DNA of 64,000 bases from Robiginitomaculum_A sp036478535 (GTDB lineage Bacteria > Pseudomonadota > Alphaproteobacteria > Caulobacterales > Maricaulaceae). Shown here in pieces: positions 27,534 to 36,728 of this stretch. Location: assembly GCA_965224735.1 (NCBI GenBank), contig OZ245059.1, positions 682,001-746,000 of the forward strand, read 5' to 3'. How positions within the stretch are numbered: the stretch's first letter is position 1; every line of letters starts with the position of its first letter. The notes beneath the pieces were generated by a model. It made no database searches and was not told the DNA's origin. It worked only from the letters and a program-made list of their open reading frames with translations. The position numbers were made by a program, and so were the translations under genes.

Positions 27534-28661
27534 CTAGACCCGCAGCGGCATAAGCACAAAGAGCGAGCCTGGATCTTCGGTATCTTTCACAAGCGCAGGC
27601 GCGGCTGGATCGGAGAGATAAAAATGAATATCGCGGCTTTCAATTTGCCGCGATACATCCAAAAGATATTTTGCATTAAAACCAATTTCCAAATCTTCCG
27701 CGCCATAATTTACCATCAAATCTTCATGGGCATTCCCGTGTTCGGGATTGTTCACCGCAAGCGTTAGGCTATCACCGCTAATCGTTAGTTTAATCGAACG
27801 GGATTTTTCTGCCGATATCGTAGCAACACGATCGACCGCATTTGCAAATACTTTGTTGTCGATAATAAGTTCTTTATCGCCATCTTTTGGAATGACCCGG
27901 TTATAGTCTGGGAAAGTACCATCGATAAGTTTGGAGATAAGCACGGCTGTGCCGACCTTAAACTGAATTTTAGCGTCTGATACTGATATTTTTACGCTTT
28001 CCGACAGGCCATCGATTAAGCGGCGAATTTCAGCAATCGTTTTGCGCGGAATGATAATACCTGGTATGCTTTCTGCCCCAGTTGGCAAAGCCATTTCCGA
28101 CAAAGCAAGCCGGTGTCCATCCGTGGCCACACAACGTAATTTACCATCATCAACGTGGAAATAAATGCCGTTCAAATAATAACGGGTTTCTTCTGTAGAA
28201 ATAGCGAAACGGGTTTTATCGATAAGACGAATAAGCTCTGGCGCGGTGAGGGTGAAATTATGGGTAAAGTCATCAGACACCATTTTCGGAAAATCACCCG
28301 GCGGTAAAAGCGGTAAAGTAAATTGCGAACGCCCTGCAATAACTTCCAGGCGACCATCCACGCCAATGCTCAGCGATACTTCGGATCCATCTGGCAATTT
28401 ACGGGCAATGTCATAAAGCGTGTGAGCGGGCGCGGTTACATTTCCAGGCGCGTCAACATTGGCCTGTGCCGCTTCGGATATTTCTATATCAAGGTCTGTT
28501 GCGACAAAGTTGACTTTTCCATCTTCTGCATTCATTAAAACATTTGAGAGAATCGGGATTGTATTACGCCGTTCCACTACATTTTGCACATGCCCCAGAG
28601 CACCTAATAGCGCCGATCTGTCCATAGAAAATTTCATATCAAACCTATTTCGTTTCGCCAC
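27534..28661 (-). CDS. dnaN: DNA polymerase III beta sliding clamp
   Basis: 375 residues in three clamp domains, with FVATDLDIEIS, DGHRLA and the C-terminal FVLMPLRV that ends the hydrophobic cleft. The clamp tethers polymerases to DNA. The longest frame begins MAKRNRFDMKF; MKFSMDR eight residues later is an equally good start by family. It is the first gene of the dnaN-recF pair. Confidence 0.96.
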   Translation of the reverse strand: MAKRNRFDMKFSMDRSALLGALGHVQNVVERRNTIPILSNVLMNAEDGKVNFVATDLDIEISEAAQANVDAPGNVTAPAHTLYDIARKLPDGSEVSLSIGVDGRLEVIAGRSQFTLPLLPPGDFPKMVSDDFTHNFTLTAPELIRLIDKTRFAISTEETRYYLNGIYFHVDDGKLRCVATDGHRLALSEMALPTGAESIPGIIIPRKTIAEIRRLIDGLSESVKISVSDAKIQFKVGTAVLISKLIDGTFPDYNRVIPKDGDKELIIDNKVFANAVDRVATISAEKSRSIKLTISGDSLTLAVNNPEHGNAHEDLMVNYGAEDLEIGFNAKYLLDVSRQIESRDIHFYLSDPAAPALVKDTEDPGSLFVLMPLRV

Positions 28662-28825
28662 ATGCCGCCATAGCTGTGGTTTAGTTTAAGAACGAACATA
28701 CGCAAATTTAGCGTAACGCCAAGTGTTTTTTCTCCTTGCTAGAGAATTTGCTCAAATTTATTGGCGCTTAGCCTTTGCATCATTTTTTCTTGCATTTAGA
28801 GCCCAACCCCTGCATAAGCACGCTC

Positions 28826-28920
28826 GGAAGGTTGGCTGTGGACGAACGTCTCGCCAACCCGGTCAGGTCGGGAACGAAGCAGCCGTAACGAGTTTTGTTC
28901 GGGTCATTGTTCAGCCTTCC
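28826..28920 (+). ncRNA. ffs: Signal recognition particle RNA (4.5S type)
   Basis: Contains the SRP domain IV core: the symmetric-loop strand GGTCAGG, a tetraloop region (GGGAAC), and the opposite strand AAGCAGCC, within a long hairpin whose outer arms GGAAGGTTGGCTG and CAGCCTTCC pair. It scaffolds Ffh for co-translational targeting. A run of T follows (28924-28931), serving as terminator. An open frame across it is a shadow. It diverges from dnaN. Confidence 0.93.
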
Positions 28921-29142
28921 ACTTCTTTTTTTGTTAATAAGACGCGGCACGAGCATTACACCAATACCAATATCGCCCTCAAACAAGGTTTGACCGCAGA
29001 ATTTTTGCCAAAAATGCGTGCGTTAGGCACGTTTAAGCAATAGGTAATTCCCTTTCATAAAAGCGGATATTTTGTTAAAATAGCGCTCACCAAAACCATA
29101 GCGGTTTATAATATACTGCCCACATGTTCGTATAGTTTTGGG

Positions 29143-29946
29143 TCAAAAACCAGATGAAATACCAACGCTAAACCATACCGATGACGAGTTTGGTGCGCCC
29201 ACAGTATTTGCGAGGTCTGCAAGGTCAAAATTTGTGTCGACAAAGCTGTCTTTGGAGCTTAGCCCGCCGTTCACACCTGCGTAAACGGAGGTGTTACTGG
29301 CGAGCGCATAGGACAGCGCGAGCGATAGAGAACCATATTGATAGTCCGTGCCCCCATCAACGCTGACACTGCCAATGGCGCCGCTTATATCAAGATTGGT
29401 TTTTTCGCCCATTTTTTCGCCCACTTTTCCGCCCATAGGGATTGAATATTCTGCCCCTCCCTCTATGGTGAAAGCGTCTAGGGTTACATCGTAATAGGCT
29501 GTAAGGCTTGGCGAGAAGGGGACATTAAATGAAAGACCGCCGTAAGGTTCTATAGTGCTAGCATCATTCTTGCCAATATCAAAAAGTCCGCCCTTTTGTG
29601 GATAATGGTAAAGTGTTGCGCCTATATTTGCGGATACTTTGTCGTTTATGTCAAATGCGTATCCAGCATAGAGATCGATTTCATCGTCAAATGCGGCGCT
29701 TTCTTCACCAGAAGCAAGGCTAACCCAAACTCCTGCGGTGAAATTGCCGTAGGAAGCCTCGGCACCAGGCTGAAAGGCTTCACCCGCGAGTGTGACGCCG
29801 CGAAACACATATTCGGTAACGTAATCGGTTGAGATGTTCACGCTTAACGTCTTTGTGTCATCAGCGATCGCATATGTTGATGCGCCGAGAATAAGCAAGG
29901 GGAGGGCGATAGGCGTAAGCGCCAGTTTTACAAATAATTTTTTCAT
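29143..29946 (-). CDS. TorF-family putative outer-membrane porin
   Basis: 267 residues. Signal peptide to about STYAIAD, then a beta-rich barrel with the family opening LSVNISTDYVTEYVFRGVTLAGEAFQPGAE and a terminal aromatic (SVGISSGF). In proteobacteria this family is often found beside ammonium transporter genes, as here, 26 bases after amtB. It may help nitrogen compounds cross the outer membrane. It includes a short repeat (GGKVGEKMGEK). Confidence 0.87.
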   Translation of the reverse strand: MKKLFVKLALTPIALPLLILGASTYAIADDTKTLSVNISTDYVTEYVFRGVTLAGEAFQPGAEASYGNFTAGVWVSLASGEESAAFDDEIDLYAGYAFDINDKVSANIGATLYHYPQKGGLFDIGKNDASTIEPYGGLSFNVPFSPSLTAYYDVTLDAFTIEGGAEYSIPMGGKVGEKMGEKTNLDISGAIGSVSVDGGTDYQYGSLSLALSYALASNTSVYAGVNGGLSSKDSFVDTNFDLADLANTVGAPNSSSVWFSVGISSGF

Positions 29947-29972
29947 GATATTTTCCTTAAGTAATTTTTAAA

Positions 29973-31274
29973 TTATGAAACGAATTCTGGGTAGGCGGCA
30001 ATGCCGACTTCAGCATGATCTAGCCCAATGCTTTCATCTTCTGCACTCACCCGAATACCGATTGTGTATTTGAGGGCAAGCCAGATGATTGCGCTTGTCG
30101 TCACAGCAAAGATGCCAACGGCGAGCACGCCAATGATTTGTGCTTTGAAACTAACATCTGGATTGGTGAAGGCAACGGCGAGTGTTCCAAAAACACCTGC
30201 GACTAAATGAACTGGGACTGCGCCTATAACATCGTCAATTTTAAATTTATCCAGTAAGGGCACGGTAAGCATAGCCAGTATTGACCCAATCGCGCCGACT
30301 AACATGCTAACGGGTACATTTGGCGCTAGCGGCTCGGCTGTGATCGCAACAAGGCCAGCAAGTGCGCCATTAATGGCCATTGTAACGTCAATTTTTTTAT
30401 AACGAACACTCATATAGATAATGGCCGCCATCATACCCGCGCATCCTGCCATATTGGTATTTACAAATATTTTTGCTATGGAATCGACATCGCTGATCGT
30501 GCCCATGGCCAGTTGCGAAGCTCCGTTAAACCCAAACCAACCAAACCACAAAATAAACATACCCAGCGTCGCTAACGGCATTGATGAACCTGGCATTGGG
30601 TGCACGCGGTTCCCGTTATATTTTCCAGCTCTTGGCCCTAAGATTATTATGCCAGCCAAGGCTGCCCAGCCACCCACAGAGTGCACGAGTGTTGAACCAG
30701 CAAAGTCGCTAAACCCAAGAACATCTAACCATCCTTTGCCCCATTCCCATGAACCCGTAATAGGATAAATTATGCCGCAAAGAATGCTTGTAAATATCAA
30801 GAATGGCCAAAATTTTATGCGTTCTGCAACCGCGCCTGATACGATGGATGCAGTTGCGGCGCAAAACATCATTTGAAAAAGCCAATCGGCATAAGGCGAT
30901 ACACCTGGGGTAAGAGAAAAATCCATGAAATGTAATGTACCCAAGATTCCGCCCTGTGGAATTGTGTACATTAATTTATAACCAATCAGCCAAAACATAA
31001 TTCCTGCTACGGCATAATGGCTGATGTTTTTAAGGCACTGCATGGATACGTTTTTTGAGCGTACCAATCCTGCTTCGAGCATGGCAAAGCCTGCCGCCAT
31101 CCACATGACGAGAAATCCGCCAATGAGGAAGAGGAGCGTATTGAAAATATAACTGGTCTGTGCTTCGTTGGCATTGATCCGTGCGGTAATGTCGGCAATC
31201 TCTCCAGCGTGCGCGTTGCCTGTGACTAACAGGGCTAATGGTGCGAGCAGTATGAGTCTTTTGAGTTTAGACAT
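29973..31274 (-). CDS. amtB: Ammonium transporter AmtB
   Basis: 433 residues with a cleavable signal (NAHAGE) and about 11 membrane spans. Recognisable blocks are FWLIGYKLMYTI, ADWLFQMMFCAATASIVSGAVAER, the signature DFAGSTLVHSVGGWAALAG, and HLVAGVFGTLAV with the pore histidine. It is downstream of glnK by 50 bases in the usual glnK-amtB order; GlnK plugs AmtB when nitrogen is plentiful. Confidence 0.96.
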   Translation of the reverse strand: MSKLKRLILLAPLALLVTGNAHAGEIADITARINANEAQTSYIFNTLLFLIGGFLVMWMAAGFAMLEAGLVRSKNVSMQCLKNISHYAVAGIMFWLIGYKLMYTIPQGGILGTLHFMDFSLTPGVSPYADWLFQMMFCAATASIVSGAVAERIKFWPFLIFTSILCGIIYPITGSWEWGKGWLDVLGFSDFAGSTLVHSVGGWAALAGIIILGPRAGKYNGNRVHPMPGSSMPLATLGMFILWFGWFGFNGASQLAMGTISDVDSIAKIFVNTNMAGCAGMMAAIIYMSVRYKKIDVTMAINGALAGLVAITAEPLAPNVPVSMLVGAIGSILAMLTVPLLDKFKIDDVIGAVPVHLVAGVFGTLAVAFTNPDVSFKAQIIGVLAVGIFAVTTSAIIWLALKYTIGIRVSAEDESIGLDHAEVGIAAYPEFVS

Positions 31275-31324
31275 TTGTGTCTCCTTAGTCTTATGAATTT
31301 TGTTTCTTGAAATTTTGAAGTTTA

Positions 31325-31663
31325 TTAAAGCGCGGTTTCACCAGTTTCCCCGGTGCGAATACGGATGGCGTGATCAATAGGGACGACAAAAATTTTCCCG
31401 TCACCAATTTTCCCCGTTGCAGTAGTTTTTTGAATGATCTCTACGGTGTTTTCTAACTGATCATCTGAGATGACAATTTCAATTTTAATCTTGGGCAGAA
31501 AATCAACTGTGTATTCTGCACCACGGTAAAGTTCCGTATGGCCTTTTTGGCGACCAAACCCTTTGGCCTCCGTTACTGTCATGCCCATAATGCCAATGTC
31601 TTGCAAAGCGTCCTTCACTTCATCAAGTTTAAAAGGCTTAATTATTGCTTCTATTTTTTTCAT
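31325..31663 (-). CDS. glnK: PII nitrogen regulatory protein (GlnK/GlnB)
   Basis: 112 residues, full length. Begins MKKIEAIIKPFKLDEVKDAL, has the T-loop with Tyr51 (ELYRGAEYTVDF, the uridylylation site), and C-loop GDGKIFVVPIDHAIRIRTGE. It signals nitrogen and energy state through 2-oxoglutarate and ATP. Named glnK because amtB follows directly. I looked for a sigma-54 promoter upstream and saw no convincing GG/GC pair. Confidence 0.95.
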   Translation of the reverse strand: MKKIEAIIKPFKLDEVKDALQDIGIMGMTVTEAKGFGRQKGHTELYRGAEYTVDFLPKIKIEIVISDDQLENTVEIIQKTTATGKIGDGKIFVVPIDHAIRIRTGETGETAL

Positions 31664-31822
31664 ACAATTCTCCCAAAGCTGTAATATCTATTCGGGGTTT
31701 GGCTAAGGGCTTACCATATTAAGAGTCGAGACAATTTGCCCTGATGCGAGGTAAGATTTTGAAATACTCATAAAACGCCCAATAATTAACCACCAAAACG
31801 AGGTGTTGCACAAAAATTAAGC

Positions 31823-31841
31823 AGGTTAAAAAATTTAACCT
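31823..31841. promoter_or_regulatory. Perfect inverted repeat upstream of glnK
   Basis: AGGTTAAA-AAA-TTTAACCT, 160 bases before the glnK start in the 276-base stretch between glnK and the IS5-type element. It could be an operator or simply a fold-back; it has no T-run that would make it a terminator in the direction of the IS. The rest of 31664-31940 shows nothing I can name. Confidence 0.35.
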
Positions 31842-31939
31842 TTGCTTTTGATTTGGTGTTTTCACTGCCTATGGGTAAGAAAAATTATGAAATACTCCTC
31901 AATAATTTGACAGTTTTGTATAAGAGACTCGATTCACAA

Positions 31940-32890
31940 TAGTGTTTTATTTTTCAGGTGCGTTTGTTTGCGCTCAATGTGGTTATAGGGTTTTACCCGA
32001 GGCAGGCTGTGCACTTAAATTGATGTTTGCCAAGGCTCCAACATTCTTTGCAGGCCGTTATTCCAGTGAATATCGGCGAAAATCTTAAACTTCTTCATCC
32101 GCCCGATCGCGTACTCCACGCCGACGCGAAGACAGCAATGCCAACGATTATACGCCTTGTCTTCTTGCGATAGTTCCTTGTTTTTCGGCTTCTTAATCGG
32201 GAGTTCAAACCCCGTCCCCAGATACCCTAAATCACCTAAAACCATCATCTCGGGCGGCTTTTTGAGCCTGCTTTCATCAAAAATTCTCTTGTCATGCATT
32301 GAGCCTTTTTGCGCAGAGCCAACAGATAAAATTCGCTTGGTATTATCGGTGACAATTTGATGGACATTTGTATGTTTCTTCTTTTTCCCCGAATAGTTCT
32401 TCTTGCGCTTGCCAGGCTTTCCTGCGCGGTGAACAGGCCGCTCCGTCCCGTCCACCATAAGGTACAAAAGATCGTCCTTTTCTTCTTCGGTAAGACGAAC
32501 TTCGCGCTCGGGCATCTTGAAATGCCCGGCTAAAAGATGCGTCATCGACCTGTTAACGCGGCAAACAGTTGGCGATGAAACACTAAAAACCAGACCCAAA
32601 AACACATGACTTGTGTAGGTACGATAGTAAATCAGGCACATCAAAAGTTGCGCGGCAAAGTCGAGAGCATATGGGTGCCCAGCGCCAATGGCGCGTTTTC
32701 TTCCCGTGCGCGAGAGGCGTTTATGCTCGGATTTGAGCCAAAGCGGATATGTTTCTTTGGCCAGCACCTCAAAATCGTGCAAACGAATGCCGCTAAGGCG
32801 AAAAAACAAGGTCGGTCGGCCCCGTAAAATTTTGAGTGTGTTCATGAAAAATCCTCCTGCATCAAAATTATACCTGAAAACTATACATTT
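31940..32890 (-). mobile_element. IS5-group insertion sequence
   Basis: A transposase gene between inverted ends: left TTATTTTTCAGGT (31948-31960), right ACCTGAAAACTATA (32872-32885). Read inward the two share TTTTCAGGT. Length is about 0.95 kb, as usual for one-gene IS5 elements. Target duplications could not be fixed by eye. It separates glnK from the hydrolase gene. Confidence 0.72.
32015..32845 (-). CDS. IS5-family DDE transposase
   Basis: 276 residues. An N-terminal HTH region (YALDFAAQLLMCLIYYRTYTSHVFLGLVFSVSSPTVCR) precedes the catalytic domain with YLMVDGTERPVHR (first D), LGDLGYLG (second D) and VEYAIGRMKKFKIFADI (E region). The final ~15 residues after IFADIHWNN do not follow the usual family ending, so the 3' end may be altered or truncated. 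No internal stop. Confidence 0.86.
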   Translation of the reverse strand: MNTLKILRGRPTLFFRLSGIRLHDFEVLAKETYPLWLKSEHKRLSRTGRKRAIGAGHPYALDFAAQLLMCLIYYRTYTSHVFLGLVFSVSSPTVCRVNRSMTHLLAGHFKMPEREVRLTEEEKDDLLYLMVDGTERPVHRAGKPGKRKKNYSGKKKKHTNVHQIVTDNTKRILSVGSAQKGSMHDKRIFDESRLKKPPEMMVLGDLGYLGTGFELPIKKPKNKELSQEDKAYNRWHCCLRVGVEYAIGRMKKFKIFADIHWNNGLQRMLEPWQTSI

Positions 32891-33168
32891 CCCTAATTAA
32901 GAAGTGAGTCTATTATTCAATTTAGCCACCACTTTTCAGGCAGAGCCACGATACATGCCGAAGATATACTGCCACAAAATTAATCTGTCCGTCTTGTCGA
33001 TAGCCGCCTTGAAAATAAGAGTATGCTTTTTCATGCACACGCGCATAGAGATGTGATAAGAAAGTTTGGAAGATTTCCGCATCGTAATATTATACTCGGC
33101 CGTAGCCCTAGCCACGCAGAGCAAAAATACCTAGATAATGGTGGATATACACCGTGAAAGGATAATGT

Positions 33169-34086
33169 ATGAGCCTTGCAGATGACTTACAAAAGCAATG
33201 GGAAAAAATAAAACCCAAGCCAGATCAAATTTATTCTATTCACAACAAAATTCGTACGCTGACCAATCGCTTTGACGCGCCAGGTCCTAAAATGCACGAG
33301 GTGTTGGATTTCGATATTCCCCACAAACATTTCCCTGTTCCTGTGCGGCTCTATGAACCCAAAGGAGCTTCAAAAGGGGCAGGGCCATGCCTTGTTTATA
33401 TTCATGGCGGTGGGTTTGTGACATGTTCTATGGATTCTCATGAAAGCTTATGCTTGCGCCTTGCTGATAGTTCTAAAATGCGGGTTTTATCCGCTGATTA
33501 CCGACTCGCGCCACAATATCCGTTCCCAGCGGGGCCTGATGATTGCGAACATGTTTTAAACTGGGCGCTGTCAGGCGGTGGTCTACAATACGGCATTAAT
33601 TCATCCTTGTTGGCAATTGGCGGCGACAGCGCAGGTGGAAATATATCGGCGTGGCTTGCGCAAAAATACCGCAAGGATTTGTTGGCTCAGCTTTTGCTCT
33701 ATCCGCTTATGCAGATGGCGGAAATGAAACCTCATAAACCAGGGCCACAAGATGTGTTGCAGTTAGGTGTGGTTGCACTGACCTTTATAAAAAAGTATTA
33801 TGTTGTTGATGCGGACGTTATGGATCCTAGGGTGTCGCCACTTTTTGAGAAGAAACTCAAGGGTTTGCCCCCTGCGTATGTTTTAACCTGCGGGCTTGAC
33901 CCGCTGCGAGCCGAAGGACGGCTTTATAAAGAGCATTTGGAAGCCAATGGCGTTGCAGTAGAATATGTACACGAAAAAGCTCTACCGCACGGGTTCTTAA
34001 ACTTTTCAAAAGCCTTCCCCAAGTCTAAGACACTTCCGCTTCAGATGGGTGAATTTTTACGCAAAACTGTGCGCGCTAGGCTATAA
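33169..34086 (+). CDS. Alpha/beta hydrolase, hormone-sensitive-lipase family
   Basis: 305 residues. Oxyanion motif HGGGF near residue 78, nucleophile GDSAGG near 153, acid in LTCGLDPLR near 245 and His in LPHGFLNF near 276: a complete HSL-type esterase. No signal peptide, so cytoplasmic; it likely cleaves short-chain esters. It stands alone. The 280 bases upstream (32890-33168) hold no accepted gene, though one minus-strand stretch looks faintly coding. Confidence 0.9.
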   Translation: MSLADDLQKQWEKIKPKPDQIYSIHNKIRTLTNRFDAPGPKMHEVLDFDIPHKHFPVPVRLYEPKGASKGAGPCLVYIHGGGFVTCSMDSHESLCLRLADSSKMRVLSADYRLAPQYPFPAGPDDCEHVLNWALSGGGLQYGINSSLLAIGGDSAGGNISAWLAQKYRKDLLAQLLLYPLMQMAEMKPHKPGPQDVLQLGVVALTFIKKYYVVDADVMDPRVSPLFEKKLKGLPPAYVLTCGLDPLRAEGRLYKEHLEANGVAVEYVHEKALPHGFLNFSKAFPKSKTLPLQMGEFLRKTVRARL

Positions 34087-34164
34087 GGTGGGTTCTAATG
34101 CAGTTTAGAGAACATTGGATTTTTTTTGGGGTTGCATCACATTGGCCATGATTTATATTTTAAG

Positions 34165-34190
34165 AACGATACGTTATAGTGTTGCATATT
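34165..34190 (+). promoter_or_regulatory. Possible Zur operator
   Basis: The half-site GATACGTTATA resembles one arm of the alphaproteobacterial Zur box (a palindrome built on GTTATAAC). The other arm (GTGTTGCAT) is poor. It lies 30-50 bases before the small His-rich gene and its TonB receptor, where a Zur site would be expected, and zur itself is at 18.6-19.0 kb. Confidence 0.3.
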
Positions 34191-34217
34191 CTGTATATGT
34201 ATTATATAAATCTGCTT

Positions 34218-34520
34218 ATGAGTATAGGAAAAATTCATAAAGAGCGTATAGTTTCGCTCATTATTGCGTTTATGTTCGTCTTTATTAAGGCAGACGGCAT
34301 TGCTCATGCCAGTAAACACGGTAACGAGCCGCATAAGCATAACGGCATTCTTTGCGCGTTAAGCGTTGCGGAAAAACATGAGAATGATGTATGTATTCCG
34401 CCTGCTGAAATAAAACTTGCTATCATTGGACAAATATGGCTGTTCACACGGCAAAATACTGTATTGCCACAAGACCGAACACGCATCATTCCATCCACAC
34501 GTGGCCCGCCAAATACTTAA
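34218..34520 (+). CDS. Small exported His/Cys-rich protein beside a zinc-type TonB receptor
   Basis: 100 residues from MSIGKIHKERIVSL. An N-terminal hydrophobic signal (SLIIAFMFVFIKADGIAHA) is followed by potential metal ligands in HGNEPHKHNGILC and a second cysteine in ENDVCIPP, ending in RGPPNT. Small proteins with this HxHxGxxC pattern often precede ZnuD-like receptors in alphaproteobacteria. The start is uncertain; an upstream ATG at 34179 adds 13 residues. It may handle periplasmic zinc; this is inference. Confidence 0.62.
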   Translation: MSIGKIHKERIVSLIIAFMFVFIKADGIAHASKHGNEPHKHNGILCALSVAEKHENDVCIPPAEIKLAIIGQIWLFTRQNTVLPQDRTRIIPSTRGPPNT

Positions 34521-34588
34521 TCATACCAACAAACGATTATAACTAAAAATGGACCGTCTTTGCGGCAAAATGATTAAGAGATTTATCT

Positions 34589-36628
34589 ATGTTTAAAACA
34601 AATACGCGCCTCATGGGCGTAAGTACGATAGCGCTTGTGAGTGTGAGTCTTTGCGCGGGGCTAGCGCACGCGCAAACCAATACTAATGACATAGGGCTTG
34701 ATAATGAAAAACCTGTTGATGAGATTGTTGTTACGGGCATATCACCCCTATCAGCAACATCGGATGAAAATTTGGCTGGTGTATCTATCCTAACCAATGA
34801 AGAATTATCCCGCAGACTTTCAGGCTCTTTGGGGGAAACTTTAAAGTTTGAACCTGGGATTTCTTCAACATTTTTCGGACCAGGTGCCTCGCGCCCCATT
34901 ATACGCGGGCAAGGGGGGGTTCGAGTACTTTTGCTTGATAATGGGATTGGCGCTATTGATGCGTCATCGGCCAGCCCTGATCATGCAGCCTCTGTAGAGC
35001 CAGCGATGGCTGGGCGCATTGAGGTGATACGCGGCGCAGGCCTTTTGCGCTATGGTAGCTCGGCAGCTGGCGGAGTCATCAATGTTATTGATGGCCGTAT
35101 TCCAGATAGTGTACCGTCTCAACAATTTGAAGGGGCGGCGCGCTTTTCTGTTTCAAGCGCCGACAATGGCTATGAGGGCGCACTGGGGTCAGACATTTCT
35201 CTGGGCGCATTGGGGCAGGGTAACTTGGTTGGCCATGTGGAAGCGGCTTATCGTAAAACCCAAGATTATAATATTCCAGGTTTTGCCAGATCGGCTACTT
35301 TGCAGGCAAATACGGGCGATGGGTTAGAGCGCGATGTTTTAGAAAATTCGGCAACGCGCGGGCAATCTTACGCTGCAGGTTTGTCCTATATAGGCGCGCG
35401 CAATTTTATTGGCGGGGCTATAAAAGCTTTGGATAGTCGTTACGGCGTACCTGGCGGTGAAGGCACACAAATTATTCTCAAACAAACCCGCTATGATTTT
35501 AACAGTAAATACAATTTTATGGGAAATGTTTTCGAAACGCTCTCGATTGCGGGCGGCGGCGCTGATTATGAACATAAAGAAATTGAGGCGAGCGGAGACA
35601 CGGGAACGGTGTTTACCAATAAAGGTTGGGAAGTAAGAGCAGAACTTGTTGAGGCTCAAAAGGGGCATTGGCAAGCGGCTTACGGGGCGCAATATAAAAG
35701 TCGAAAATTTGCCGCTATTGGCGAGGAAGCATTTGTGCCGCCTACAACAACCAAACAATTTGGCCTGTTTACATTTCACGATTTTGATTTTGATGGTTGG
35801 CATTTAGAAGCTTCTGGGCGCTATGAACATACGGGGCATGAGAATAGCGTAGCGGGTGCGAAGATAAATTATGATGGCCTAAGCTTTTCACTGGGCAGTG
35901 ACTTTCATATTACAGATACACTCAAACTAGGCGGCACTGTGTATAGAACCGAACGCGCGCCGACCAGTGAAGAAATTTTCTCAAATGGTCCGCATTTGGC
36001 AACCAATCAGTTTGAAATCGGTAAACTTGATCTTGGCAAGGAAATTGCCACGGGAGCGGAAGTCTCTCTGCGCTATAAAAATGGTGGTGATCATTTAACG
36101 CTCAATGGTTTTTTGACCGATTATGATGATTATGTTTTTGAGAGAACAACGGGCGCTATCATGGACGGGCTATCTGTATCGCAGTTCACACCAGCGCAAG
36201 TGCGCTTTAAAGGCTTTGAGATTGATGTTGGCAAAAACATAGGCTCATTCGCAGGACTTGATTGGGACGTTGATGGCTCTATCGAATATGTGAGTGCACA
36301 TCTAGACAAATCTGCGCCGAATGCTTTGCCGCGTATTCCCCCGCTTGGGTTTACATTTGGGTTAGAGGCGAATGCGAAGCGGTGGGGCGCAAGAGCCGAG
36401 CTTGACCATGCTGCACATAAAAAAGACCTAGCTGCACGCGAAACTCTTACACAGCAGTTTACTTTGCTCAATGCCTATATTCATTATGATTTAACGGATA
36501 CGCTACGCTTGCGCGCTTCGGTTTTAAATATTACCGATCAAGAGGCACGTCAACATACTTCATTTTTGAAGGATGTTGTGCCTCTGCCTGGACGTAATTT
36601 TAAATTTTCTCTGGAGGCGAGGTTTTGA
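34589..36628 (+). CDS. TonB-dependent receptor, ZnuD-like
   Basis: 679 residues. Signal peptide to GLAHAQ, TonB-box-like DEIVVTG near residue 45, plug domain (GPGASRPIIRGQGGVRVLLLDNGI … RIEVIRGAGLLRYGSSAAGGVINVIDGRIP), then a 22-strand-type barrel ending RNFKFSLEARF. The SSTFFGPGASRPIIRG and SPDHA wording is that of ZnuD-type zinc receptors. It follows the His-rich gene by 68 bases, supporting zinc uptake; other metals are possible. Confidence 0.85.
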   Translation: MFKTNTRLMGVSTIALVSVSLCAGLAHAQTNTNDIGLDNEKPVDEIVVTGISPLSATSDENLAGVSILTNEELSRRLSGSLGETLKFEPGISSTFFGPGASRPIIRGQGGVRVLLLDNGIGAIDASSASPDHAASVEPAMAGRIEVIRGAGLLRYGSSAAGGVINVIDGRIPDSVPSQQFEGAARFSVSSADNGYEGALGSDISLGALGQGNLVGHVEAAYRKTQDYNIPGFARSATLQANTGDGLERDVLENSATRGQSYAAGLSYIGARNFIGGAIKALDSRYGVPGGEGTQIILKQTRYDFNSKYNFMGNVFETLSIAGGGADYEHKEIEASGDTGTVFTNKGWEVRAELVEAQKGHWQAAYGAQYKSRKFAAIGEEAFVPPTTTKQFGLFTFHDFDFDGWHLEASGRYEHTGHENSVAGAKINYDGLSFSLGSDFHITDTLKLGGTVYRTERAPTSEEIFSNGPHLATNQFEIGKLDLGKEIATGAEVSLRYKNGGDHLTLNGFLTDYDDYVFERTTGAIMDGLSVSQFTPAQVRFKGFEIDVGKNIGSFAGLDWDVDGSIEYVSAHLDKSAPNALPRIPPLGFTFGLEANAKRWGARAELDHAAHKKDLAARETLTQQFTLLNAYIHYDLTDTLRLRASVLNITDQEARQHTSFLKDVVPLPGRNFKFSLEARF

Positions 36629-36658
36629 CATGTGAATTTGATAGATAAATATTTAATT

Positions 36659-36687
36659 TTGTCATGAGAACGTCATGAGAATGTCAT
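36659..36687 (+). promoter_or_regulatory. Triple Pho-box-like direct repeat (PhoB site)
   Basis: TTGTCAT-GAGA-ACGTCAT-GAGA-ATGTCAT: three half-sites with exact 11-base period, each 5-6 of 7 matching the PhoB half-site CTGTCAT with the 4-base spacers it requires. It lies 42 bases before a phosphate-porin-like gene on the same strand. The distance is tight, since a -10 (TAAATT or TATAAA near 36708-36718) would put the transcript start close to the ribosome site. Confidence 0.6.
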
Positions 36688-36728
36688 GTGTGCATGGCAA
36701 AAAGCCGTAAATTATAAAAGGCTTTGTT

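Noticed and set aside
27534..28825. Replication origin near dnaN-recF
   Set aside because: dnaA is absent and no cluster of DnaA boxes was seen; many alphaproteobacteria have the origin elsewhere.
28723..29043. A 106-codon open frame across the SRP RNA
   Set aside because: The bases are explained by the SRP RNA hairpin and its conserved core; the protein has no family likeness.
29181..29366. Small plus-strand frame opposite the TorF-like gene
   Set aside because: Shadow of the porin gene with no start signal or family likeness.
31664..31800. Sigma-54 promoter for glnK
   Set aside because: No TGGCAC-N5-TTGC-like pair on the minus strand stood out by eye.
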